Positions 15,875-25,805 of a DNA stretch of 64,000 nt are shown one piece after another. This DNA comes from Harryflintia acetispora. Lineage in GTDB: Bacteria > Bacillota > Clostridia > Oscillospirales > Ruminococcaceae. The notes beneath the pieces are model-generated. The model searched no databases and was not told the DNA's origin. It saw only the letters and a list, made by a program, of their open reading frames with translations. The position numbers were made by a program, and so were the translations under genes. The first letter of the stretch is position 1, and each line of letters starts with the position of its first letter. The stretch lies in the NCBI GenBank assembly GCA_004340125.1, contig SLUK01000007.1, forward strand, positions 62,001 to 126,000, written 5' to 3'.

Positions 15875-18304
15875 ATGCCGCAGGTAGCGCAAGTGGCGGT
15901 GGACAAGGCGACTTCGTCCTTCGACAAGCTCTTTTCCTACCGCGTCCCGCGGGAGATGGAGGGGACGCTGCGCCCCGGCTGCCGGGTGATGGTCCCCTTC
16001 GGGGCGGGGAACAGGAAGCGCCAGGGGATGGTGTTCGCCCTGGCCGAGGCGGCGGAGGATGCTACGCTCAAGCCGGTGTCCGCCCAGCTCGACGAGAACC
16101 CGGTGCTGAGCGCCGAGCTGCTCGCGCTCTCGAAGCATCTGCGGGACACGGTGTTCTGCACCTATTACGAGGCGGTGCGCCTGATGGTCCCGGCGGCTTT
16201 GGACACCAAGGTCGAGCACAGCTACGCCTTAAATCCCGACTGGGAGGAGGACGGGGCGCTGAGCGCCGACGAGAGCCTGGTGCTCGGCTACCTCGCACAC
16301 CGCCGCGCCCCGACGCGGGAAAAGGCGGTCTGCGACGCGCTGGGCTTTGCGGATGAGCGGGTGCTGCGCACCCTCTATGAGCGGGGGGCGCTGGTGCGCG
16401 AGGAGGAGCTGCGCCGCCGGGTGCTGGACGATAAAATCACCATGGTGCGCCTGTGCAGGGAGGAAGGGGCCTCCATGACACAAAAGCAGCGGGCGGTTTA
16501 TGAGTTTTTGCAGGAATGCGGCACCGCCTCGCTCAAGGAATGCTGCTACTATGCCGCGGTCACCCGCGCGGTGGTCGACAACATGCAGAAAAAGGGCCTG
16601 GTGGAATACTACGAGCGGGAGGTCTACCGCAACCCCTACCGGGACCGCGTCCACAAGGCGGGGGAGGAGATCGTCCTCTCGGGCGAGCAGCAGCAGGCCC
16701 TGTCGGCGCTGGAGGAGATCCAGAAAAAAGGGGAGTACGCGGTCTCGCTCCTGTTCGGGGTGACCGGCAGCGGGAAGACCCAGGTCTTTTTGAAGCTGGC
16801 CCAGCAGGTGGTGAAGGTGGGGCGGGGCGTGCTGGTGCTGGTGCCCGAGATCGCCCTGACCCCGCAGACGATTGGGAAATTCCAGTGCTGCTTCGGCGGC
16901 TCTGTGGCGGTCATCCATAGCGCCCTCTCACTCGGCGAGCGGCTCGACGAGTTCAAACGTATCCGGCGCGGCGAGGCCAGCGTGGTGGTGGGCACCCGCT
17001 CGGCCGTCTTCGCGCCGATCGAAAACCTCGGGCTGATCATCATCGACGAGGAGCAGGAGCAAAGCTACAAGTCCGAGAAGACCCCGCGCTTCCACGCGCG
17101 GGACGTCGCCAAATGGCGGGCGCATTACCACAGCACCCAGCTGCTGCTCGCCTCGGCCACCCCCTCGGTGGAAAGCTATTACCAAGCCAAAAACGGGAAG
17201 TACGCGCTCATCCCCCTGCGCGGGCGGTATACCGGCTCGCGCCTTCCCGACGTCTATATCATCGACACGGCCGCCGAGGGCCTCGCGGCGGGCTCGTCGG
17301 TCCTCTCGCAGAGGCTCTGCGACGAGCTGTACCACAATTTACAGGCGGGGGAGCAGTCGATCCTGCTGCTCAACCGCCGGGGCTACCACACCCTGGTCAA
17401 ATGCAAGGACTGCTCCGAGGTGGCGCGCTGCCCCAACTGCTCGGTCTCGCTGACCTACCACAGCGCCAACGACTCGCTGTGCTGCCACTACTGCGGCTAT
17501 ATCCAGCCGCGGGAGTCGCCTTGTGGGGAGTGCGGCGGCCAGCTCACCCGCTGGCAGGGCGCGGGCACCCAGCGCGTGGAGGAGGAGCTCAAAAGCCTCT
17601 ACCCCGGCGCGCGGGTGCTGCGCATGGACATGGACACCACCATGCACAAGTTTTCCCACGAGGAGTATTTCGGCCGGTTCGCCGCGCACGAATACGACAT
17701 CATGGTCGGCACCCAGATGGTGGCCAAGGGCCTCAACTTTCCCGACGTGACGCTGGTGGGGGTGCTCGGCACCGACCAGTGGCTCTTTTCGGACGATTTC
17801 CGTTCCTTCGAGCGGACCTTCGGCCTGCTCACCCAGGTGGTGGGCCGGGCCGGGCGCAGCGAAAAGCGGGGCCGGGCCTTCGTGCAGACGATGTGGCCGC
17901 AAAACCCGGTGATCGAGCAGGCCGCCGCCCAGCACTACGAGCAGTTTTTCGCGCAGGAGATCGGCACCCGCCGCCTCGGGCTCTACCCGCCCTTTTGCGA
18001 CGTGTGCGCTTTAGGGGTCACCTCGCCCGACGAGGAGGCGGCGAAGGCCGCCTCACAGCAGCTGAGCGCGATCCTGGGCCGGATCGCCGCGCAGAGCTAC
18101 CCCGACCTGCCGCTGCGGGTGCTCGGGCCGAGCGACTTCGCGCTATACAAGATGGGCGGCAAGTACCGGCGCAAGCTGATTTTGAAGTGCCGCAACAACG
18201 CGCGCACCCGCGCGCTGCTGCGGCAGGTGCTCGCGGCCTTCGAGGAGCAAAAGCAAAAGAAGAAGGTAACGGTGTTTGTCGACATGTATTACGATAATTT
18301 TTAA
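15875..18304 (+). CDS. priA: primosomal replication helicase PriA
   Basis: DNA helicase that restarts stalled replication forks. The 809-residue protein has an N-terminal fork-binding domain, the P-loop GVTGSGKT near residue 295, the helicase motif IIIDEEQEQSYK near 388, eight zinc-binding cysteines in the CKDCSEVARCPNC...CCHYCG...CGECGG cluster (about 510-555), and the motif GRAGRSEKRGRAF. Full length for Firmicutes PriA. Confidence 0.96.
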   Translation: MPQVAQVAVDKATSSFDKLFSYRVPREMEGTLRPGCRVMVPFGAGNRKRQGMVFALAEAAEDATLKPVSAQLDENPVLSAELLALSKHLRDTVFCTYYEAVRLMVPAALDTKVEHSYALNPDWEEDGALSADESLVLGYLAHRRAPTREKAVCDALGFADERVLRTLYERGALVREEELRRRVLDDKITMVRLCREEGASMTQKQRAVYEFLQECGTASLKECCYYAAVTRAVVDNMQKKGLVEYYEREVYRNPYRDRVHKAGEEIVLSGEQQQALSALEEIQKKGEYAVSLLFGVTGSGKTQVFLKLAQQVVKVGRGVLVLVPEIALTPQTIGKFQCCFGGSVAVIHSALSLGERLDEFKRIRRGEASVVVGTRSAVFAPIENLGLIIIDEEQEQSYKSEKTPRFHARDVAKWRAHYHSTQLLLASATPSVESYYQAKNGKYALIPLRGRYTGSRLPDVYIIDTAAEGLAAGSSVLSQRLCDELYHNLQAGEQSILLLNRRGYHTLVKCKDCSEVARCPNCSVSLTYHSANDSLCCHYCGYIQPRESPCGECGGQLTRWQGAGTQRVEEELKSLYPGARVLRMDMDTTMHKFSHEEYFGRFAAHEYDIMVGTQMVAKGLNFPDVTLVGVLGTDQWLFSDDFRSFERTFGLLTQVVGRAGRSEKRGRAFVQTMWPQNPVIEQAAAQHYEQFFAQEIGTRRLGLYPPFCDVCALGVTSPDEEAAKAASQQLSAILGRIAAQSYPDLPLRVLGPSDFALYKMGGKYRRKLILKCRNNARTRALLRQVLAAFEEQKQKKKVTVFVDMYYDNF

Positions 18305-18346
18305 TATGATGATTTAGGCCGCCCATGGCGGCATGGAGGTTATGTT

Positions 18347-18829
18347 ATGGCCATCAGAATTATTGTCAAAGAGGGCGAGGATGTCCTGCGCAAGAAGAGC
18401 CGGGAGGTCACCAAGTTCGATGAGCGGCTCTGGCAGCTGCTCGACGACATGGCCGAGACGCTCTACGGTTCGGGCAACGGCGTGGGGCTCGCGGCCCCCC
18501 AGGTGGGGATCCTGCGGCGGGTGGTGGTGATCGATGTGGGCGAGGGGCTCATCGAGCTTGTCAACCCCGAGATCGTCTCCAAGAGCGGCGAGCAGACCGG
18601 CAGCGAGGGGTGCCTCTCCTGCCCGGGCGAGTACGGGATCGTCACCCGCCCGAAGAAGGTGCGGGTGCGAGCTTTCGACCGGCACGGCAAGCCCTATGAA
18701 ATCAGCGGCGAGGACCTGCTCGCGCGGGCCTTCTGCCATGAGATCGACCACCTCGAGGGGCGGCTCTTCAAGGACATCGCCTCGCGCATGCTCGAGCCGG
18801 ACGAGGTCTCGGGGGACGTGGAGGAATAA
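18347..18829 (+). CDS. def: peptide deformylase
   Basis: Removes the formyl group from new proteins; metal enzyme. The 160-residue product has all three motifs: GVGLAAPQVG (motif 1), EGCLSCPG (motif 2, with the metal-binding cysteine) and HEIDHLEG (motif 3). fmt, the opposing enzyme, starts three bases after its stop. Confidence 0.96.
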   Translation: MAIRIIVKEGEDVLRKKSREVTKFDERLWQLLDDMAETLYGSGNGVGLAAPQVGILRRVVVIDVGEGLIELVNPEIVSKSGEQTGSEGCLSCPGEYGIVTRPKKVRVRAFDRHGKPYEISGEDLLARAFCHEIDHLEGRLFKDIASRMLEPDEVSGDVEE

Positions 18830-18832
18830 CGG

Positions 18833-19753
18833 ATGAAGGTTGTATTCATGGGCACCCCCGATTTTGCGGTGCCCACTTTACAGCGGCTGCTGGACGACCA
18901 CCACCAGGTGCTGGCCGTCTACACCCAGCCGGACAAGCCGGTGGGACGGGGCTACCAGCTGCGTGAGCCGCCGGTCAAGGTCCTGGCCAAGGCGCACGAT
19001 ATCCCGGTTTATCAGCCCAAAACCCTGCGCGACGGGCAGGCGGCCGAAGAGATCGCGGCCCTCGCCCCCGACGCGGTGGTGGTGGTCGCCTATGGCAAGA
19101 TACTGCCCAAGGGGATACTTGACATTCCAAAGTATGGCTGCATCAACCTGCACGCCTCACTGCTGCCCAAGTACCGGGGCGCCGGACCGATCCAGTGGAG
19201 CGTAATCCGGGGCGAGCAGGTCACCGGTGTGACCAGCATGTATATGGGCGAGGGGCTGGACACCGGGGATGTGATCCTGCGGCAGGAGACCCCGATCGGC
19301 CCCGAGGAGACCGCCAGCGAGCTGCACGACAGGCTCAGCGTGATGGGCGCGCAGTGCATCTCGGAAACCCTCAGCCTGCTCGAGGCGGGGCGGGCGAAGC
19401 GCCATCCCCAAAACGATGGGGAAGCCACCCTGGCCCCGATGATCGACAAGCACCTCGGCGAGCTCGACTGGAAGAAGAGCGCCGGGGAGCTGCACAATCT
19501 GGTGCGGGGGCTCAGCGGGTGGCCGGTGGCCTACACCTATCTCGACGGCAAGCTACTGAAAATCCACCGCGCGGCGGTGTGCGAACTGCCCTCGCCGGGG
19601 CCCGGCGTGGTGCTGGAGGGCGAGCGCTTCCTGGTCGGCTGCGGGGACGGGGTGCTCGAGCTGCGCGAGGTCCAGCTCGAGGGCAAGCAGCGCATGGAGG
19701 CCTCCCTTTTCCTGCGCGGGCGCAGGTGCGCCGGGAAAATTCTCGGAAAATAG
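18833..19753 (+). CDS. fmt: methionyl-tRNA formyltransferase
   Basis: Formylates initiator Met-tRNA. The 306-residue protein has VFMGTPDFAVPTL at the start, the GRGYQLREPPVK segment and the catalytic INLHASLLPKYRGAGPIQW, with a C-terminal OB-fold-like domain. It follows def, giving the usual formylation/deformylation pair. Confidence 0.96.
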   Translation: MKVVFMGTPDFAVPTLQRLLDDHHQVLAVYTQPDKPVGRGYQLREPPVKVLAKAHDIPVYQPKTLRDGQAAEEIAALAPDAVVVVAYGKILPKGILDIPKYGCINLHASLLPKYRGAGPIQWSVIRGEQVTGVTSMYMGEGLDTGDVILRQETPIGPEETASELHDRLSVMGAQCISETLSLLEAGRAKRHPQNDGEATLAPMIDKHLGELDWKKSAGELHNLVRGLSGWPVAYTYLDGKLLKIHRAAVCELPSPGPGVVLEGERFLVGCGDGVLELREVQLEGKQRMEASLFLRGRRCAGKILGK

Positions 19754-19871
19754 ACAGGAAATGGATTTTATAACGCTTCATTCACAGAACGTTAAACTCT
19801 TTGGGGTAAACTAAGTAGGTATGCTGGACTTCTTATAAAGTCCTGTAGAATGACCTGCGAAGGAAGGAAAC

Positions 19872-20579
19872 GTGGCGATGTATCTCGGCTATATGTATCT
19901 CGATCCGCTGTATATTATCCTGGTGATTCCCGCGGTGATTATCGCGGCCATCGCACAGGCCAACGTGTCGGGCACGTTCAGTAAATATTCCAAGGTGCGC
20001 ACCGCGCGCGGCTACACCGGCGCCGAGGCGGCGCGGGCGATCCTGGACGCGAACGGGCTGTATAACGTGCGGGTGGAGCGGGTCGCCGGGAACCTGAGTG
20101 ACCACTTCGACCCGCGCCAGAACGTCATCCGCCTCTCCCAGGGGGTTTACGACAACGCCACCGTCGCGGCGGTGGGGGTGGCCGCCCACGAGAGCGGGCA
20201 CGCGGTGCAGTACGCCACCGGCTACGCGCCGATCAAGCTGCGAAACGCCATCGTGCCGATCACCCAGTTCGGTTCCTCCCTCTCGATCCCGGTGCTGCTG
20301 CTCGGCTTCTTCATGGGGCTGCAGCCGCTGGTCTACGCGGGGATCATCCTCTTTTCGGCGATGGTCGTCTTCCAGCTGGTCACCCTGCCGGTCGAGTTTA
20401 ACGCGAGCTCCCGGGCGCTGGCGATCATCGAGGAGCAGGAGCTGCTGGGAAGCGAGGAGCTGCGGGGTGCTAAAAAGGTGCTGGGCGCGGCGGCACTCAC
20501 CTATGTGGCGGCGCTGCTGGTGTCGCTCATGCAGCTGCTGCGGATCATCCTGCGCTTCGGCGGCAGGAGGAGGGACTGA
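19872..20579 (+). CDS. YugP-family zinc metallopeptidase
   Basis: A 235-residue membrane protein with an N-terminal helix, the zinc motif AAHESGHAVQ near residue 104 and two or three C-terminal membrane segments. The family's substrate is unknown. A GTG at 19872 or an ATG at 19878 are both possible after GAAGGAAAC. The gene overlaps rsmB by one base, as in many Clostridia. Confidence 0.9.
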   Translation: MAMYLGYMYLDPLYIILVIPAVIIAAIAQANVSGTFSKYSKVRTARGYTGAEAARAILDANGLYNVRVERVAGNLSDHFDPRQNVIRLSQGVYDNATVAAVGVAAHESGHAVQYATGYAPIKLRNAIVPITQFGSSLSIPVLLLGFFMGLQPLVYAGIILFSAMVVFQLVTLPVEFNASSRALAIIEEQELLGSEELRGAKKVLGAAALTYVAALLVSLMQLLRIILRFGGRRRD

Positions 20580-21889
20580 TGGGCGGCGAGCGAAAGATTG
20601 CGCTCGATGCGCTGCAAAAAATCGAAGAGCAGGAAAGCTATTCCAACCTGGTGCTCGAGCGTTTGCCGGGCGGTCTCGGCGCGCGGGAGCGCGCCTTCGT
20701 CTGCGCATTGGTCTACGGGGTGCTCGAGCGCCGGATCACGCTCGACTTTGTGCTTTCCCGCTACCTCAGGCGCCCGGTGGAAAAGCTGGATGCGCCGGTG
20801 CGCGCCATCCTGCGCATGGGGGTCTACCAGCTGCTCTATATGGATTCGGTGCCCCCCTCGGCGGCGGTCAACGAGAGCGTGAAGCTCGCGCGCGCCGCGG
20901 GCAAAACCAGTGCGGGGAGTTTAATCAACGGGGTGCTGCGCGCGTTTCTGCGCGACGGGGGGGAGCTGGTCCTTCCGGGCGACCCGAAGAAGGCGGCGAG
21001 CGTGCGCTACAGCGCCCCTCAGTGGCTGGTTTCCAGCCTGATGGAAACTTACGGCGAGGCGGCGGCCGCCTCGTTTTTGGAGCATTCTCTTGTTCCCGCG
21101 CCGCTGACGGTGCGGGTGAACACCCTGAAAACCACCCCGCAGGCGCTGATCGCGAGGCTGCGGGACGAAGGGGTGGAAGCCGCGCCGGCGCGGGGAGAAG
21201 AGAGCGCTCTTATCCTCAAAGACAGCGGCTCCCTTCTGGGGCTGCCCTCGTTCCGGGAAGGGCTGTTCCATGTGCAGGACCTCTCCAGCCAGCTCTGCGT
21301 GCGCGCGCTGGATGTGCGCCCCGGCATGCGGGTGCTGGACGCCTGCGCGGCGCCCGGGGGCAAGAGCTTCACCGCCGCGCAGTACATGGAGAACCGCGGG
21401 GAGCTCATCGCCTGCGACATCCATGAGCACAAAGTGGAGCTGCTGCGGCAGGGGGCCGGGCGGCTGGGGATCAATATTCTGACGCCCCGGCAGCGGGACG
21501 CCGCCGTGCCGCAGGAGGGCGAGGCGGCGTTTGAGCGGATCCTCTGCGACGTGCCCTGCAGCGGCCTGGGGATCATGAGGCGCAAGCCGGAGATCAAATA
21601 CAAGGACCCGGCAAAATATCGGGAGCTGCCGGACCTCCAGTATAAAATCCTGGAAACCTCCTCACACTATATGGGAAGGGATTCCATTTTAATCTACTCG
21701 ACCTGTACCCTGAGACGGGAAGAAAACGAGCAGGTGGTGGACCGCTTTTTAGACGGGCACCCCGGTTTTGCGCCCTGTGAGCGCGAGGTTCTCGGCGGCG
21801 CATGGAGCAGGACCCTCCTGACGGGAGCGGATTATAGCGGGGACGGCTTCTTCATTGCGGCCATCAAACGCACGGGGACAAAGAAATGA
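20579..21889 (+). CDS. rsmB: 16S rRNA m5C967 methyltransferase
   Basis: The 436-residue protein joins an N-terminal NusB-like RNA-binding domain (about 1-140) to a SAM methyltransferase domain with the binding motif VLDACAAPGGKSF, DVPCSGLGIMRRKPEIKY containing the catalytic-loop cysteine, and YSTCTL with the second cysteine. It starts inside the preceding stop and its own stop overlaps the rlmN start. Confidence 0.95.
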   Translation: MGGERKIALDALQKIEEQESYSNLVLERLPGGLGARERAFVCALVYGVLERRITLDFVLSRYLRRPVEKLDAPVRAILRMGVYQLLYMDSVPPSAAVNESVKLARAAGKTSAGSLINGVLRAFLRDGGELVLPGDPKKAASVRYSAPQWLVSSLMETYGEAAAASFLEHSLVPAPLTVRVNTLKTTPQALIARLRDEGVEAAPARGEESALILKDSGSLLGLPSFREGLFHVQDLSSQLCVRALDVRPGMRVLDACAAPGGKSFTAAQYMENRGELIACDIHEHKVELLRQGAGRLGINILTPRQRDAAVPQEGEAAFERILCDVPCSGLGIMRRKPEIKYKDPAKYRELPDLQYKILETSSHYMGRDSILIYSTCTLRREENEQVVDRFLDGHPGFAPCEREVLGGAWSRTLLTGADYSGDGFFIAAIKRTGTKK

Positions 21890-22938
21890 AACAGGACATC
21901 AAATCACGCACAACCGAACAGCTGCAGGAGGAGTTTTCACTCCTTTCGCTGCCGCGTTTCCGCGCCGGGCAGGTCTACGCCTGGCTCCACCAGAAGGGGG
22001 CGCGCTCCTTTGAGGAGATGACCAACCTCCCCAAGGATTTGCGCGCCCAGCTCGACGGCCGGTATTACATAAACCGCCTGGAGGTGGAGCGGCGGCTGGT
22101 CTCGAAGGTCGACGGCACTGAAAAGTACCTGCTGCGCCTTGGCGACGGCAACTGCATCGAGGCGGTGCTGATGGAGTATCACCACGGCAACACCCTTTGC
22201 ATCTCCACCCAGGTCGGCTGCCGGATGGGCTGCAAATTCTGCGCATCCACCCTGGGCGGGCTGGTGCGCAACCTGACGGCGAGCGAAATGCTCGACGAGG
22301 TCTACACCGCCGAGCGCGTCAGCGGGCGGACAGTGGGCGGGGTGGTGCTCATGGGGATCGGGGAGCCGCTGGACAACTTTGACAACGTGGTGGCCTTCAT
22401 GACGATCCTCTCCTCCAAGGAGGGGCGCAATTTGAGCCTGCGGCATCTGTCGCTCTCCACCTGCGGGCTGGTGCCCGAGATTGAGCGCCTCGCGCAGTAC
22501 CACTTCCCGCTGACGCTGTCCATCTCGCTGCACGCGCCGCAGGACGTGACCCGGCGGCAGATCATGCCGATAGCAAACCGGTATCCGCTAAAAGAACTCA
22601 TGGCCGCCTGCGAGCGGTACTTTGCCGAAACGGGGCGCAGGATCTCCTTCGAGTACGCCCTGATCGTCGGCCAGAACGACACCCCCGCCCACGCGAAGGA
22701 GCTCGCAAAGCTCTTGGGCGGGAAGAATTGCCATATCAACCTGATCCCGGTCAATGAGGTCAAGGAGCGCGCCGCGCGCCGCCCGCAAAAAGCGGCGGTC
22801 GAGGCGTTTCGCGCGAGCCTCGAGCGCGCCGGACTCAACGCCACGGTGCGCCGGGAGCTGGGGAGCGACATTGCCGCCGCCTGCGGGCAGCTGCGGCGGG
22901 AGAGCGCTCGACAGACAGAGCAAAAGGAGGAACTTTGA
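21886..22938 (+). CDS. rlmN: 23S rRNA A2503 / tRNA A37 C2-methyltransferase
   Basis: Radical SAM enzyme methylating adenosine C2. The 350-residue protein carries CRMGCKFC (iron-sulfur motif), GIGEPLDN, and the SLSTCGLVP segment. The ATGA overlap with rsmB shows coupling. Typical length for RlmN; Cfr-type identity is less likely in this conserved neighbourhood. Confidence 0.94.
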   Translation: MKQDIKSRTTEQLQEEFSLLSLPRFRAGQVYAWLHQKGARSFEEMTNLPKDLRAQLDGRYYINRLEVERRLVSKVDGTEKYLLRLGDGNCIEAVLMEYHHGNTLCISTQVGCRMGCKFCASTLGGLVRNLTASEMLDEVYTAERVSGRTVGGVVLMGIGEPLDNFDNVVAFMTILSSKEGRNLSLRHLSLSTCGLVPEIERLAQYHFPLTLSISLHAPQDVTRRQIMPIANRYPLKELMAACERYFAETGRRISFEYALIVGQNDTPAHAKELAKLLGGKNCHINLIPVNEVKERAARRPQKAAVEAFRASLERAGLNATVRRELGSDIAAACGQLRRESARQTEQKEEL

Positions 22939-22939
22939 G

Positions 22940-23674
22940 GTGCTCAAAGCGACGGGACTGACCCACAAGGGCACGGTACGTGCCCAGAATCAGGATGTCT
23001 TTCGGCTCAAGGTCCTGGGGGAGAGCCTCGGGTACGCCATGGTCTGCGATGGGATGGGCGGCGAGAAGGCGGGGGACATCGCCAGCCTTGCCACCATCGA
23101 GATGATCGACCGCTATCTCAAAAAGGGCTTGACGCCACAGCTGCCCCTCAACTCAGTGCGTTCTCTCATCATGACCGCCGTGAGCGCGGCGAACGCGGTG
23201 GTCTACGAGCAGGCGCAGAAGGACGAGCGCTTCCATGGGATGGGCACCACCCTGGTGATGGCCATCGTTTCGGGGCAGACGCTGCACATCTGCCATGTGG
23301 GGGACAGCCGGATTTACCTGGTCCAGGGCGGCGAGACCTTGCAGCTGACCAAGGACCATTCGATGGTCCAGATGCTCGTCGACAAGGGGGAGCTCAGCCA
23401 GAGCGAGGCGGACACCCACCCCAAGAAGCACTACATCACCCGGGCCATTGGGGTCGCTCCCAGGGTGGAGCCGGACTACGCGGAATACCCCTTCGGGCAG
23501 GGGCAGGTGCTGCTTCTTTGCTCGGACGGGCTGTCGAACTACCTGCCGCAGGAGCAGGTAGCCGAAGAAGTGATGAAATGCGTGCGGCAGCATTCGGCCG
23601 CCCCGCTGATCGATTACGCCCTGGCCGCCGGCGGCGCGGACAATGTGACCGCGGTCATCCTGACCGACGAATGA
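22940..23674 (+). CDS. prpC: PP2C-family serine/threonine phosphatase (PrpC/Stp)
   Basis: Dephosphorylates targets of the kinase encoded next to it. The 244-residue protein has the metal-binding GxVRxxNQD-like motif GTVRAQNQD, VCDGMGGEKAGD, GDSRIYL and the closing GGADNVTAV. The GTG at 22940 follows AAAGGAGG and gives the normal N-terminus; longer in-frame starts read into rlmN. Confidence 0.93.
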   Translation: MLKATGLTHKGTVRAQNQDVFRLKVLGESLGYAMVCDGMGGEKAGDIASLATIEMIDRYLKKGLTPQLPLNSVRSLIMTAVSAANAVVYEQAQKDERFHGMGTTLVMAIVSGQTLHICHVGDSRIYLVQGGETLQLTKDHSMVQMLVDKGELSQSEADTHPKKHYITRAIGVAPRVEPDYAEYPFGQGQVLLLCSDGLSNYLPQEQVAEEVMKCVRQHSAAPLIDYALAAGGADNVTAVILTDE

Positions 23675-23720
23675 GGGCTCAGCGCAGCCCAACCTTGCGA
23701 AATGCGGAGGACCTGTGATT

Positions 23721-25802
23721 ATGGATAAATACATCGGAAAAAGGCTGGACGGCCGGTATGAGATCCGGGAGCTGATCGGGATCGGCGGGATGGCCAACGT
23801 CTACAAGGGATACGACATCGTCGAAAACCGCCCGGTGGCGGTGAAAATCCTGCGGGACGAATACATGGGCAACGAGGAATTCCTGCGGCGCTTCCGCAAC
23901 GAATCCAAGGCGGTCGCCACCCTCTCCCACCCCAACATCGTCAAGGTGTACGACGTCAGCTTCTCCCAGAAGATGCATTCCATCGTGATGGAGTACATCG
24001 ACGGGATCACCCTAAAGGAGTTTATCGACCAGCAAGGCAAGCTCAGCTGGAAGGAGACGCTTCACTTCACCGTGCAGGTGCTGCGCGCGCTGCAGCATGC
24101 GCACGACAACGGGATCGTCCACCGGGACATCAAGCCCCAGAACATCATGCTGCTCTCGGACGGAACCATCAAGGTTACCGACTTCGGGATCGCCCGCTTT
24201 GCCAGGAGCAACACCAAGACTATTACCGACCGGGCGATCGGCTCGGTGCACTATATCTCCCCCGAGCAGGCGCAGGGCGGGGTGATCGACGAGAAGACCG
24301 ACATCTATTCGGTGGGCGTGATGATGTACGAGATGCTCACCGGAAAGCTGCCCTTCGACGCGGAATCCCCCGTGTCGGTCGCCCTCAAGCAGATCCAGTC
24401 CCAGCCGGTGCGCCCGATTGCGCTCAACCCCGAGATCCCCGAGGGCCTCGAGGCGATCACCATGCGCGCCATGCAGAAGGACCCGGCCCGGCGCTATCAG
24501 TCCGCGGCCGAGATGCTGCGCGACATCGACGAATTCAAGAAAAACCCGAGTATAAGCTTTGCCTATAAATATCTCACCACCCCCGAGGCGGCCCCGGTGC
24601 ACGCCAACGCCGCCGAAGGGCATACCCGCTCGCGCACCGCGGTCCACTCCGCCAATGTGGCCGCGGCCCAGAAGCTGGGCAAAAAGCATGCCGCGCCCGA
24701 GCCGCCCGCCCAGGATGAGGACGACGATTTCGACGAGCCGCGGCGCATCCCCTTCCTCTCGGTGCTCACCGGGATCACGGTGGCCTTTGTGCTGGTGTCC
24801 GCCATCTTCGTGGGGACGATGTTTTACTTCAACAACCCCTTCCAGACGGTGGAGAACGTCAAGGCCCCCGATCTGGTGGGGCAGAAGTTCGACTCGGTCA
24901 AGTACGACCCGACCTATGCGGATGTGGAGATCCGGGTCGAGCGCAAGGAATTCAACGACAAGTATGAAAACGGAGAAATCTACGAGCAGAACCCCAAGGC
25001 CGGGCGGGACATCAAAAAGGGCTCGGTGATCGAGGTCAAGGTCAGCGCGGGCGCGCAGGTGATGACCCTGATGGACCTTAGCGGCATGGAGGTCAACGAG
25101 GCCTATACCGCGCTCAAGGCCAAGGGGCTCGAAAAGGTCAACGAGATGCGGGTCTACTCGGACACGGTGGCCGAGGGGTACGTCGTCAAGACCGATCCCG
25201 AGCCGAACACCCAGGTGGGGCCGGACACCGAAATCCAGGTCTTTGTGAGCATGGGGCGGGAGAACAAGATGCTCTCCATCCCGAACGTCGAGGGGATGAA
25301 CGTCACCGACGCCAAACGGCTGCTCAAGAACTTCAAGATTTCCATCGGTAAGGTGGAATCGGTCGAGAGCGACCTGCCGCCCGGGACCATCGTCAAGCAG
25401 TATCCCGAGGAGGGGGCCGAGGTGCCGCAGGGCAGCTCGATCGACGTCGAAATCAGCTCGGGCGACGGGGACTTGCAGAAGCTGTCTATCGCCATCACCC
25501 TGCCGAAGATCGACTCGCTGGTGACGGTCGAGGCGTGGCTGGACGGCGTGCTGATCCACGAGGAGAAGATGACCCCCGCCCAGCAGGAGGACACCAAGTG
25601 GGAGAAGGCCTACGAGGGCTATGGCACCCAGACGCTGGAGATCCGGATCAACGGGGTGCTCTACCAGTCCTTCGAGGTGGACTTCGACGAGGGCAAGCAC
25701 CGCAAGGAGGTCGACAACTCCGAGATGTTCACGTCCGGCGTGCCCGAGAGCAGCGGCGGGGAGGATTCCAGCAGCTCGGAGGAACCGGAGGATGAGGAAT
25801 AA
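23721..25802 (+). CDS. prkC: PASTA-domain serine/threonine protein kinase
   Basis: Membrane kinase that senses cell-wall fragments; in B. subtilis it signals spore germination. The 693-residue protein has an Hanks-type kinase domain (about 10-275) with GIGGMANVYKG, Lys42, HRDIKPQN near 134 and DFG, then a linker, one membrane helix (about 344-368), three PASTA repeats (about 378-590) and a C-terminal beta-rich acidic tail ending in a Ser/Glu stretch. GGAGGA precedes the ATG at 23721; the GTG at 23715 is closer but too near the site. Confidence 0.95.
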   Translation: MDKYIGKRLDGRYEIRELIGIGGMANVYKGYDIVENRPVAVKILRDEYMGNEEFLRRFRNESKAVATLSHPNIVKVYDVSFSQKMHSIVMEYIDGITLKEFIDQQGKLSWKETLHFTVQVLRALQHAHDNGIVHRDIKPQNIMLLSDGTIKVTDFGIARFARSNTKTITDRAIGSVHYISPEQAQGGVIDEKTDIYSVGVMMYEMLTGKLPFDAESPVSVALKQIQSQPVRPIALNPEIPEGLEAITMRAMQKDPARRYQSAAEMLRDIDEFKKNPSISFAYKYLTTPEAAPVHANAAEGHTRSRTAVHSANVAAAQKLGKKHAAPEPPAQDEDDDFDEPRRIPFLSVLTGITVAFVLVSAIFVGTMFYFNNPFQTVENVKAPDLVGQKFDSVKYDPTYADVEIRVERKEFNDKYENGEIYEQNPKAGRDIKKGSVIEVKVSAGAQVMTLMDLSGMEVNEAYTALKAKGLEKVNEMRVYSDTVAEGYVVKTDPEPNTQVGPDTEIQVFVSMGRENKMLSIPNVEGMNVTDAKRLLKNFKISIGKVESVESDLPPGTIVKQYPEEGAEVPQGSSIDVEISSGDGDLQKLSIAITLPKIDSLVTVEAWLDGVLIHEEKMTPAQQEDTKWEKAYEGYGTQTLEIRINGVLYQSFEVDFDEGKHRKEVDNSEMFTSGVPESSGGEDSSSSEEPEDEE

Positions 25803-25805
25803 CCG

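Noticed and set aside
20098..21426. 442-codon plus-strand frame over the metallopeptidase and rsmB
   Set aside because: Arg/Ser/Ala-rich out-of-frame reading of two conserved genes.
24012..25700. 562-codon minus-strand frame opposite prkC
   Set aside because: Shadow of the PASTA kinase; Val/Leu/His-rich with no motifs.
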